Shown here one piece after another: positions 36,931 to 44,656 of a DNA stretch of 49,121 nt (its first letter is position 1; every line of letters starts with the position of its first letter). The notes beneath the pieces were generated by a model that saw only the letters and a list, made by a program, of their open reading frames with translations, ran no database searches and was not told the DNA's origin. Source of the stretch: an uncultured Spirochaetaceae bacterium (lineage in GTDB: Bacteria; Spirochaetota; Spirochaetia; Sphaerochaetales; Sphaerochaetaceae); the NCBI GenBank assembly GCA_944392975.1, contig CALXYN010000011.1, forward strand, positions 1-49,121, written 5' to 3'. The position numbers were made by a program, and so were the translations under genes.

Positions 36931-38025
36931 TTAGCGGATCGTTACCTCTGTATCGAGATCGAAGAACTTTGCCTTTTCCATGTTGACGATAAGAGCAACT
37001 GCCTCATCTGGCTCAGGAATAACGGTCGGATCAATCTTTCCAACGACCTTTGCCTTTGATGTGGATACATATACCTGTGTCTCAGAACCAAGTGGTTCAA
37101 CAACGGATACATGTCCATTGATTGTCTTTCCATCAATTGGAGTATGAGAGAATTCAACATCTTCCGGTCTGATACCGAATGTGACTTCCTTGCCGATGTA
37201 TGGAGCAAGTGTCTTAGCCTGCTGAGGAGTTACCTCAAGGCGGAATGTTCCCTCATCAGCATAAACCTTGTCGCCTTCCTTCTTGATTGTGACGACGAGG
37301 AAGTTCATTGGAGGTGATCCAATGAATCCAGCAACAAACTTGTTGTCTGGCTCATTGTAAAGCTCCATTGGTCCACCAATCTGCTGGATTACACCAAGTT
37401 TCATAACAACAATCTTGTCAGCCATTGTGAGAGCTTCAACCTGGTCATGTGTAACGTAGATCATTGTTGCCTTGAGTCTGTTGTGGAGACCTGAAATCTC
37501 AGCTCTCATCTGGACTCTCAGCTTAGCGTCGAGGTTTGAAAGTGGCTCGTCGAAGAGGAAGACCTTTGGCTTTCTAACGATAGCACGACCTACAGCAACA
37601 CGCTGTCTCTGGCCACCAGAAAGAGCCTTTGGCTTTCTGTCGAGAAGCATCTCAATGTCAAGAATCTTTGCAGCTTCCTTAACGCGCTGGTCAATCTGAT
37701 CCTTTGGGAACTTCCTGATCTTAAGACCGAATGCCATGTTGTCATAAACAGTCATGTGAGGATAGAGAGCATAGTTCTGGAATACCATTGCAATGTCTCT
37801 GTCTTTTGGAGGCACGTCGTTCATAAGCTTTCCGTCAATGTAAAGCTCGCCAGAGGAAATATCCTCAAGACCAGCGACCATTCTGAGTGTTGTGGACTTA
37901 CCACAGCCGGAAGGACCTACGAGAACAACGAATTCCTGATCTTTGATATCGATGTTGACGTTGTCTACAGCCTTTACGCCGCCATCGTATATCTTGCAGA
38001 TATTTTTAAGTAATACTTCTGCCAT
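36931..38025 (-). CDS. sugar ABC importer ATPase (MsmK/UgpC family)
   Basis: Powers carbohydrate importers of the CUT1 class. The 364 residues have an ABC domain with Walker A GPSGCGKST, FQNYALYPHMTVYDN, signature LSGGQRQRVAVGRAI and VFLFDEPLSNLDAKLR, followed by a TOBE/OB-fold regulatory part with FGIRPEDVEF. No sugar permease or binding protein is near, so it probably serves several importers encoded elsewhere, as MsmK does in streptococci. Start ATG 38025 has AAGGAG with 6 nt spacing. Divergent from a tetR gene 157 nt away. Codon use is strongly biased, as expected for high expression. Confidence 0.92.
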   Translation of the reverse strand: MAEVLLKNICKIYDGGVKAVDNVNIDIKDQEFVVLVGPSGCGKSTTLRMVAGLEDISSGELYIDGKLMNDVPPKDRDIAMVFQNYALYPHMTVYDNMAFGLKIRKFPKDQIDQRVKEAAKILDIEMLLDRKPKALSGGQRQRVAVGRAIVRKPKVFLFDEPLSNLDAKLRVQMRAEISGLHNRLKATMIYVTHDQVEALTMADKIVVMKLGVIQQIGGPMELYNEPDNKFVAGFIGSPPMNFLVVTIKKEGDKVYADEGTFRLEVTPQQAKTLAPYIGKEVTFGIRPEDVEFSHTPIDGKTINGHVSVVEPLGSETQVYVSTSKAKVVGKIDPTVIPEPDEAVALIVNMEKAKFFDLDTEVTIR

Positions 38026-38097
38026 TCATTGCTCCTTTTTCTTTTCGATAGCTTTATGTTATGAGACCGGATGCGCTCTCGTAAAGGAAAATCTTCA

Positions 38098-38126
38098 TTG
38101 AAAAACCCTTTTTTTAACGATAAAAT
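38098..38126 (+). promoter_or_regulatory. promoter of the tetR gene
   Basis: TTGAAA (38098-38103), 17 nt, TAAAAT (38121-38126). Transcription start near 38133, inside the palindrome that follows. Confidence 0.6.
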
Positions 38127-38129
38127 AGC

Positions 38130-38146
38130 TCAAAACACCGTTTTGA
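38130..38146. promoter_or_regulatory. candidate TetR operator
   Basis: TCAAAACACCGTTTTGA, 7-bp perfect arms around ACC, covering the predicted start point of tetR. A GACTA/TAGTC inverted repeat lies just downstream (about 38148-38169). The position fits autorepression. Confidence 0.55.
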
Positions 38147-38182
38147 TGACTAAATAAATGAAAATAGTCAAAAAGAGGGATG

Positions 38183-38767
38183 ATGCCTAAGATTTATACT
38201 GAAAAAGAAAAAGAAAACATCAGGAAAGCATTGAAACGAGAGGCTGGAAAATGCCTGGCATTATACGGAGTGCGGAAGACTACTGTCGATGAGCTTGTCC
38301 GCCGTGTGGATATTCCTAAGGGAACATTCTATCTTTTCTATGAATCAAAAGAGGCACTCTTCTTTGACCTTCTTGTGACATATGCTGATGAAGTTGAGAG
38401 CGATTATCTTTCAATGCTTCAGGAAATAGATGAGAATCATATCGTTACAAGTCTTACTGATATATTCTATACATTGCTAATCAAATTCTACGATGAGGGG
38501 CTATATCGTTTCCTGGATGGGGCTGAACTGGAACTTGTGCTCAGGAGACTGCCTGATAAATCTTTGCCAGATATTTCGAAGCGGATGTCTGCGGTAATAC
38601 ACAATCTTTTCTCCTATTTCTATATAGATGATAAGGAGGATATCAAATCATTTGAGGCGGGGTATGAAGCACTTCTATACCTGCTTTTATCCGCAGATAG
38701 GCTGAAAGACAAGGAAAAAGCCCTCAGATTGCTTGTCCGAGGGCTTGTTTTGCAGATGGTTGAATGA
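38183..38767 (+). CDS. TetR/AcrR family regulator
   Basis: DNA-binding repressor, 194 residues. The N-terminal helix-turn-helix spans about residues 10-55 (KCLALYGVRKTTVDELVRRVDIPKGTFYLFYESKEALFFDLL). The C-terminal ligand domain is divergent, so the inducer is unknown. ATG 38183 is 3-4 nt after GAGGG; ATG 38180 is too close to it. The coding region ends with a terminator-like hairpin, and its stop codon abuts that of the convergent CorC gene with no base between. Likely targets are itself and possibly the divergent MsmK ATPase. Confidence 0.88.
   Translation: MPKIYTEKEKENIRKALKREAGKCLALYGVRKTTVDELVRRVDIPKGTFYLFYESKEALFFDLLVTYADEVESDYLSMLQEIDENHIVTSLTDIFYTLLIKFYDEGLYRFLDGAELELVLRRLPDKSLPDISKRMSAVIHNLFSYFYIDDKEDIKSFEAGYEALLYLLLSADRLKDKEKALRLLVRGLVLQMVE
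38718..38751 (+). terminator. terminator hairpin inside the end of tetR
   Basis: AAGCCCTC and GAGGGCTT form an 8-bp stem with a 13-nt loop, followed by GTTTTG. It lies within the last 50 nt of the coding region, where no intergenic space exists. Confidence 0.6.
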
Positions 38768-40120
38768 TTATTCGCCTTCTGCCTTTCCTTCTTCTTCATG
38801 CTCCGTTTCTTCGTTGCTATGAGGTTCTGCTTTTTTTACAATTGCTTCCTCGATTCTTCTGTCCTCTATTTTAGTTACATGAATGTCGAGGCCATTTATT
38901 GATACATCGAGCGTTGTTCCTTCTTCTGGAATCTGGGAAAGCGTTGAGAGAACCATTCCTCCAATCGTGTCATAGTCCTCATTCTCTTCAAGCTCGATGC
39001 CCGTCTCGTCAGAGAAGTCGCTGAGGCTCAAAGCGCCGCTTACACGCCATTCATTATCTCCGATTTTCTGTATCTCGCTTTCTTCCTGTGGGTCAAATTC
39101 GTCGTAGATATTGCCTACAATCTCTTCCAGGAGGTCTTCAAGTGTGACAATGCCGACTGTCTGTCCATATTCATCAACAACGATGGCGATATGCGTCTTC
39201 TTATCCTGCATGTCAGAGAAAAGCTTATCCGCATGAATAGAATCCGGCACCATATATGCTGGGCGCAGAAGATCCTTTATATTTTTATGCTCACCAGAGT
39301 TGAGATTAATAAGGAACTCCCTTGCGCTGAGTATGCCGAGAATATCATTGATATCCTCACCATATACAGGGAAGCGGGAGAGGCCGGAGTCCTTGATTGT
39401 ATCCAGAATTTCATTGTCCGGTGTATCAACCTGGAATGAGACGACATCAGGCTCTCTTGTCATGATTTCACTGACGTTGATGTCGTTGAATTCAAATACG
39501 TTCTGTATCCATTCCTTCTCATCTTCTTCGATAGATCCTGATTCTCCACCAGCATCGACCATAAGTTTGATATCATCCTCTGTGATAGCGTCTCTGTCTC
39601 CATCCTCTTTGATTCTGATTATCCTCAATATGAGGTTCGTTGTAGCTGAGAGAAGCCATACTGCAGGTTTCATTATCTTTGCTGTTGCAGAAATGACACC
39701 TGCGGAGAATTTTGCAACTTCAAATGCCTTCTGTTGTGCAACTCTCTTTGGTACAAGCTCTCCAAAAATGAGAGTGAAGAATGAGATAATCAGTGTGATG
39801 ATGATAACCGATACTGTTCCAGAAACTCCCGCCGGAAGTCCTAGATTGATGAAGAATGGTGAAATGTACTGTGCGAGATTATCGGCAGCGAAAGCTGAAC
39901 CAAGGAATCCTGCAAGCGTAATACCAATCTGAATCGTAGAAAGAAATCCCGATGGGTTTTCCGCCATTTTCAGAAGTCTTGGTGCGTATTTATCACCTTC
40001 ATCAGCTAGCTTTTTAAGCTTCGTGGTGTTCAAGGAAATGACTGCAATCTCCGTCGCTGCGAAGAATGCGTTTATTGCTATGAGAATAATCTGCAGTAGT
40101 ATCTGCTGTGCTAATGACAT
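38768..40120 (-). CDS. CorC/HlyC (CNNM) family membrane protein
   Basis: Probable magnesium or cobalt efflux protein, sometimes annotated as a haemolysin. 450 residues: a CNNM/DUF21 domain with four membrane segments (about 1-190), a pair of CBS domains (about 200-330, with MTREPDVVSFQVD and DEYGQTVGIVTLEDLLEEIVGNI), and a C-terminal CorC/HlyC domain (about 345-430), then an acidic tail. Good AAAGGAG ribosome site. The gene is preceded by a long structured leader (40121-40300), and follows a MATE gene in the same direction. Confidence 0.9.
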   Translation of the reverse strand: MSLAQQILLQIILIAINAFFAATEIAVISLNTTKLKKLADEGDKYAPRLLKMAENPSGFLSTIQIGITLAGFLGSAFAADNLAQYISPFFINLGLPAGVSGTVSVIIITLIISFFTLIFGELVPKRVAQQKAFEVAKFSAGVISATAKIMKPAVWLLSATTNLILRIIRIKEDGDRDAITEDDIKLMVDAGGESGSIEEDEKEWIQNVFEFNDINVSEIMTREPDVVSFQVDTPDNEILDTIKDSGLSRFPVYGEDINDILGILSAREFLINLNSGEHKNIKDLLRPAYMVPDSIHADKLFSDMQDKKTHIAIVVDEYGQTVGIVTLEDLLEEIVGNIYDEFDPQEESEIQKIGDNEWRVSGALSLSDFSDETGIELEENEDYDTIGGMVLSTLSQIPEEGTTLDVSINGLDIHVTKIEDRRIEEAIVKKAEPHSNEETEHEEEGKAEGE

Positions 40121-40300
40121 TTTGTGCTCCTTTGTTCTGATTTTCTTGCCGCTTGAAAAGCCACCATCAGAGGAGGAGCTTCATTACTGATCCGGATAAA
40201 TGCGGAGGCACTTCCGGTTCTTCTTTTTTCAAATTACTGCCAGGGCCATCGTCCACTTGCTGTTTTGATCCTTTGCACCTTCTGGTGCGATGTGAATTAA
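40121..40300 (-). promoter_or_regulatory. long structured mRNA leader of the corC gene
   Basis: About 180 nt between the predicted start point and the ATG. On the minus strand it can fold GCACC-AGAA-GGTGC (about 40287-40274), CCGG/CCGG with inner AAGTGC/GCATTT (about 40218-40191), ATCAG/CTGAT, and GCTT-TTC-AAGC. I could not match it to the M-box, yybP-ykoY manganese, fluoride or other riboswitches I know. A cis-acting metal-responsive RNA is plausible because of the downstream gene. Confidence 0.4.
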
Positions 40301-40307
40301 TTTAAAT

Positions 40308-40335
40308 GATATAGAAGTCTATCACCTATCGTCAA
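40308..40335 (-). promoter_or_regulatory. promoter of the corC leader
   Basis: Minus strand TTGACG (40335-40330), 16 nt, TATATC (40313-40308), immediately after the stop of the upstream MATE gene. Confidence 0.5.
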
Positions 40336-40337
40336 TA

Positions 40338-41711
40338 TCAATGTGCTGGGTTCAGGTCAATTTGCTTTTTCTTGTGACCTTCCCAGATAACATAAATAAG
40401 AGTATAGAATGCCATAATTCCGGAAACTGTAGGTGCGATTATTCCTAGTGCTCCGAGATCCGATCCGAAAATCCTGCTGAAAATCCAGACCATCGGAATT
40501 CTAAGTAACAAGGCTCCGAATGTACAGCTTATCATTGTCCACAGTGTTTTTTGCCTGCCGTTGAGGTATCCATTCAGAGTGAAAACGAGTGCTGTCATCA
40601 TATAGTCGTAGCTTGCGGTCCTGAAATATGGGATGCCAGCTTTTATTACATTCTCATCAGTTGTGAATGCTCCAATCATTGTCTCCGGAGAAAGCTGTGC
40701 CCATAACCAGAAAAGGAAAGAGACACCAAGAGCAAACGACAGGGCAAGCCATAGAGATGTCCTTGCTCTTCCTGCCTTGCCCCTTCCGATATTCTGCGCT
40801 GTTATTGCTGCAAGAGCATTTGCCATTGATGTCGCGCTGAGCATTGCAAAGACATCGTACTTCGCACCAATCCCGACTACTGCCGCTCCATATAGTCCTG
40901 CACTGTTCATCATCATTGTGAGGTAGAGAAATGAAATCCTGACAGCAAGTTCCTGGAATGATATTGGTCCCCCGACAGCTCCAAGTTTTCTTGCAATTGC
41001 TGCATCCGGGTGGAAGGAAGACAGTTTGAAATCAAATATGAAATCTTTCCTCTTCAAATAGATTACTGAGATAGCCATGCTCGCGGCCTGTGATATGACA
41101 GTTGCAAGCGCCACTCCGGCAACACCGAATCCCATCATTCCCGTAAGAAGATAATCCAGTGCTATGTTCAACACACATGCAACTGTTATGAAAATCAAAG
41201 GACGGGTAGAGTCTCCATAGCCACGGAGGATTGCAGATATGGCGTTATAAAGACAGATGAAGACATTTCCCAGTGTGCATATTGTGACATACATCATCGT
41301 CTCATCAAAGGATTCCTCAGGTGTTTTCAATACTCTGAGAATCGAGCTGTTAAAGATGAGCATCAAAGCTGTTATGATCAATGCCGTGATTGTGAATATT
41401 GTGAGTGTTGTCCCGATTGTCTTCCTTACTTTTTCATGATTCTTTTCCCCGACAAAAGAACCGATAAGAATAGTCGAGCCAAGAGTAAGCCCTGTCATAA
41501 GGCTGGTTACAATCTGTGTGACCTGTGTTCCTGTCGAGACTGCTGCAACAGCCCTTGCATCGCAGAACTGTCCAACCACAAAAAGATCTACTGCTCCATA
41601 TAGTGATTGAAGTATATTTGCAAGCAGAAAGGGGAGTGCAAACCTGAAAAGTGTTTTTACGACCGATCCCTCTGATAAATCCATTGCATTCATGCTTGGA
41701 TGTGACCACAT
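40338..41711 (-). CDS. MATE family multidrug exporter
   Basis: Third MATE gene. 457 residues in 12 membrane segments. The MDLSEGSVVKTLFRFALPFLLANILQSLYGAVDLFVVGQF opening and the ENVIKAGIPYFRTASYDY segment before helix 10 belong to the NorM/DinF-like branch common in gut anaerobes, which differs from the other three copies. The start is unsure: ATG 41711 follows a CATAGT box by 6 nt, like the leaderless genes, and later ATGs at 41693 and 41684 also lack a ribosome site. Substrate unknown. Confidence 0.88.
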   Translation of the reverse strand: MWSHPSMNAMDLSEGSVVKTLFRFALPFLLANILQSLYGAVDLFVVGQFCDARAVAAVSTGTQVTQIVTSLMTGLTLGSTILIGSFVGEKNHEKVRKTIGTTLTIFTITALIITALMLIFNSSILRVLKTPEESFDETMMYVTICTLGNVFICLYNAISAILRGYGDSTRPLIFITVACVLNIALDYLLTGMMGFGVAGVALATVISQAASMAISVIYLKRKDFIFDFKLSSFHPDAAIARKLGAVGGPISFQELAVRISFLYLTMMMNSAGLYGAAVVGIGAKYDVFAMLSATSMANALAAITAQNIGRGKAGRARTSLWLALSFALGVSFLFWLWAQLSPETMIGAFTTDENVIKAGIPYFRTASYDYMMTALVFTLNGYLNGRQKTLWTMISCTFGALLLRIPMVWIFSRIFGSDLGALGIIAPTVSGIMAFYTLIYVIWEGHKKKQIDLNPAH

Positions 41712-41841
41712 TGGGACACTATGGTCAATAATTTTGCTGCTCTGCTTATTTAATTTTATAAAAATATTCCAATTTCAGATTGAATTAATTTGTTTCTAAT
41801 TGTTATCCACATTCATTTAAAAGGGAGTATTCTGAAAAAGG

Positions 41842-41861
41842 AAAAGGCTCCAAGTGGAGCC
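41842..41861 (-). terminator. terminator of the tRNA-Gly gene
   Basis: Minus strand GGCTCC, loop ACTT, GGAGCC, then TTTTC. Confidence 0.75.
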
Positions 41862-41867
41862 CTTAAA

Positions 41868-41938
41868 GCGACTGAGGGGAATCGGACCCCCTTCTTATGC
41901 TTGGGAAGCATAGGTAATAACCATTATACGACAGTCGC
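41868..41938 (-). tRNA. tRNA-Gly (anticodon CCC)
   Basis: Seventy-one nt on the minus strand. The acceptor stem GCGACTG pairs with CAGTCGC. The anticodon stem ATGC/GCAT closes the loop TTCCCAA, giving anticodon CCC. The T-arm GGGGG-TCCGATT-CCCCT follows. CCA is not encoded. A terminator follows 6 nt after the 3' end. Confidence 0.95.
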
Positions 41939-41996
41939 ATTGATGAAAGTAGAATATACGCTTTTCAATATAAGCGCAAGGAGCTAGGAAACGGAG

Positions 41997-43385
41997 ATGG
42001 ATGAAGCCAAACGTCTGGAACATTATAGAAAAATGACTGAAACACCAGTGCCTCGCCTGATAGGCCGACTTGCTGTGCCAACAATAATAAGCATGCTTGT
42101 ATCATCTATATATAACACAGCTGACACCTTTTTTGTCTCTCAGCTAGGTACAAGTGCTGCTGGTGCCGTCGGTATTGTATTCTCGATAATGGCTATAATC
42201 CAGGCTATAGGATTCACGATTGGAATGGGTGCTGGAAATATCCTTTCCAGAGAACTTGGTGCAAGGAAGGATGAAGATGCAACTGTGACTGCAAGTTCCG
42301 GTTTTGCACTTGCCGTTCTTTTGTCCGTTCTGCTTTCCGTTTTCGGTATTGCATTCCAGCCTCAGCTGATGAGACTGCTTGGAGCTACGGAGACAATCCT
42401 GCCTTATGCGGAGGCATACGCAACATACATCTTCTTTGGCTGTCCTGTGATGTGCTGCTCGTTTGTTATGAATAATTATCTCAGGGCTGAGGGCAAAGCG
42501 GTATATGGCATGGTCGGAATCACTTCTGGAGGACTGCTGAATGTTGTTCTCGATCCTATTTTCATCTTCACTCTTGGCTTTGGCACTGCTGGTGCGGCAA
42601 TGGCCACGGCAATAAGTCAGCTGATATCCTTCCTGATTCTTCTTTCCTTTTTCATCAGAGGAAAGAGCAGCGTTCGTATAAATATAAGAAAAATCTCGCT
42701 GCACTCCTCGATGTACTTCCGTATCATTTTCATAGGACTTCCTACACTTGCACGGCAAGGACTTGCAAGTATAGCATCCGTTTCCCTGAATGTTGCGGCT
42801 GCAGCTTTCGGGGATGCTGCAGTTGCTGCGATGAGTATTTCCGGACGCATAACGATGTTTGCTTTTTCCGCAATGTTAGGTTTTGGGCAGGGATATCAGC
42901 CGGTAGCATCGTTTAATTATGGCGCAAGAAAATTCCGAAGAGTCAGAGAAGCGACAAAGTTTACGGCAATTACGGGTACTGTGATAATGCTCTTCACATC
43001 GCTTGTCTGTTTTATCTTTGCTCCTGCAATCATTGCATCTTTCAGAGGTGACGACGCTGCGGTCATGTCAATGGGAGTTAAAGCACTTCAGATTCAGATG
43101 CTTATGATGCCACTGACAGGTCTTGTAACAGCCACCAACATGGGATTGCAATCAACGGGCAGGGCAGTTCCGGCAACGATTCTTTCCATGGCGAGGCAGG
43201 GAATCTTTTTTATTCCTCTTATTGCTATACTTCCTAGATTGATAGGTATGGACGGGGTGATTGCCGCGCAGCCTGTAAGTGATGCTTTATCATTTCTGAT
43301 GGCAATCTGTCTTTATGCTTCATTCATGAAAGATCTTAGGAGAAAAGAGAAAGGAAGCGGGACTGACAATCTTCCAGCCGTATAA
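41997..43385 (+). CDS. MATE family multidrug exporter
   Basis: Fourth MATE gene. The 462 residues have 12 membrane segments; PVPRLIGRLAVPTIISMLVSSIYNTADTFFV is the opening and FGQGYQPVASFNYGA the start of the second half. Preceded by AAGGAG at 41978-41983, rather far (13 nt) from the ATG, and CGGAG directly next to it; an in-frame ATG 12 codons on (before TETPVPRL) is an alternative. A TAGAAT box at 41950-41955 could be the -10. Substrate unknown. Confidence 0.9.
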   Translation: MDEAKRLEHYRKMTETPVPRLIGRLAVPTIISMLVSSIYNTADTFFVSQLGTSAAGAVGIVFSIMAIIQAIGFTIGMGAGNILSRELGARKDEDATVTASSGFALAVLLSVLLSVFGIAFQPQLMRLLGATETILPYAEAYATYIFFGCPVMCCSFVMNNYLRAEGKAVYGMVGITSGGLLNVVLDPIFIFTLGFGTAGAAMATAISQLISFLILLSFFIRGKSSVRINIRKISLHSSMYFRIIFIGLPTLARQGLASIASVSLNVAAAAFGDAAVAAMSISGRITMFAFSAMLGFGQGYQPVASFNYGARKFRRVREATKFTAITGTVIMLFTSLVCFIFAPAIIASFRGDDAAVMSMGVKALQIQMLMMPLTGLVTATNMGLQSTGRAVPATILSMARQGIFFIPLIAILPRLIGMDGVIAAQPVSDALSFLMAICLYASFMKDLRRKEKGSGTDNLPAV

Positions 43386-43474
43386 TTGCATCATTGAATA
43401 ATTATTTATATTACCTGTAGATATATAATGTTAGTTTGACTTATATACTCTTTTTGGTAATTAATCGTTCTACG

Positions 43475-43483
43475 TGGTATAAT
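43475..43483 (+). promoter_or_regulatory. extended -10 of manA, leaderless arrangement
   Basis: TGGTATAAT with TTGGTA 18 nt upstream (43454-43459). It ends 6 nt before the ATG at 43490, so the mRNA should begin at the start codon. No Shine-Dalgarno site. Confidence 0.6.
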
Positions 43484-43489
43484 CGTGTC

Positions 43490-44656
43490 ATGGAAATAAA
43501 GAAAATAAAAGGCGTTGTTAAGGATTACGCATGGGGAAATAACGATTTTATTCCTTCCTTGATTGGAGGAGCCACAGGCGGCCCACAGGCAGAACTATGG
43601 CTTGGTTCGCACCCGTCAGGAGATGCGGAGGTTTCTGATAACGGACACCTGTCAGATTTCATTCGTGAGAATAAATCTGTTCTGGGAGAGAGAAGCTGGA
43701 ATAAATACAATGGCAGGCTTCCTCTTCTGATGAAGGTCCTTGCTATTGCAAAACCACTCTCACTGCAGTGCCATCCGAATAAATCACAGGCTGAGAAAGG
43801 CTGGGCAAGAGAGGCTGAGGCAAGAGCAAAAGGTGAGGCAGTATCTTATCAGGATGATAATGAGAAGTGTGAGATGATTCTTGCTCTTTCACCTATCACC
43901 GCACTGTGTGGATTCCGGGATATCGAGGTGATGAAGGCTGATCTTGCAGCTGTAGTCCCTTCGGCATTCGGCCGTGTCCTGAGATCTCTTTCAACGGATA
44001 TTGAGAATCTCTTCATGTCTCTTTTCTCGTTGCCCGGAGAGGAAAAGAAAGCTATTCTTGCAGAGTTGAAATCTTCTCTTGAATCTTCGTCTGAGCCATC
44101 ATGGGACGGACTTTTCCTGACAAGAAGCGGCATTTCCAGGGAATGTCTTGTTGAGTATCCTGATGATATCGGATGTCTTTTCCCGTTCCTGATGAATGTA
44201 GTTCACTTGCAGGTCGGGGAAGCTATGCCGATTACCCCAGGAACACTTCATGCATATGTTTTTGGAAACGGTATCGAGGTCATGAATGATTCTGATAATG
44301 TTCTCCGTGGCGGTCTAACTAAAAAAAGAATGGATTTGCCAGAGTTGAGAAGTATCATGAAATTCGCGCCGCTTTCAGTTGCGAAGTGTACTTCAAGTAA
44401 GGATGGCTTTGGCAGAACAGTATTTTCATCTCCGTCTCCAGCTTTCCGTCTGCTCTCTGTTTCCTCTGGAACATACGAAATCAAAGATGATCCTGTAGCT
44501 ATCATTCTTGTAACCGAAGGTTGTGTGCGCTTCTCTGCAAAAGGAGAGAGCCTGATGCTTGAAAAAGGGGAGGCAGCCGTAATTCCTTCTGGACTTGAGT
44601 ATACGATGTCTGTCAGAGGATCTGCATATATTTCAGAGGTCCCAGATGCTGAATAG
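43490..44656 (+). CDS. manA: mannose-6-phosphate isomerase, class I
   Basis: Zinc enzyme that interconverts mannose 6-phosphate and fructose 6-phosphate, for mannose use or for GDP-mannose supply. 388 residues. VKDYAWGNNDFIPSLIG and AELWLGSHPSGDAEV are family features; the zinc ligands are expected in LQCHPNK (Gln and His), the Glu of DDNEKCEM, where most relatives read DxNHKPEM, and the His of PGTLHAYVFG. The active-site stretch SDNVLRGGLTKKR is present. The ATG at 43490 is chosen because residues before it in the longer frame are not conserved and contain the promoter. Its end overlaps the next gene by 11 nt. Confidence 0.93.
   Translation: MEIKKIKGVVKDYAWGNNDFIPSLIGGATGGPQAELWLGSHPSGDAEVSDNGHLSDFIRENKSVLGERSWNKYNGRLPLLMKVLAIAKPLSLQCHPNKSQAEKGWAREAEARAKGEAVSYQDDNEKCEMILALSPITALCGFRDIEVMKADLAAVVPSAFGRVLRSLSTDIENLFMSLFSLPGEEKKAILAELKSSLESSSEPSWDGLFLTRSGISRECLVEYPDDIGCLFPFLMNVVHLQVGEAMPITPGTLHAYVFGNGIEVMNDSDNVLRGGLTKKRMDLPELRSIMKFAPLSVAKCTSSKDGFGRTVFSSPSPAFRLLSVSSGTYEIKDDPVAIILVTEGCVRFSAKGESLMLEKGEAAVIPSGLEYTMSVRGSAYISEVPDAE

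Noticed and set aside
40121-40300. M-box, manganese or fluoride riboswitch before corC
   Set aside because: The conserved cores of these classes are not found; I report only a structured leader.
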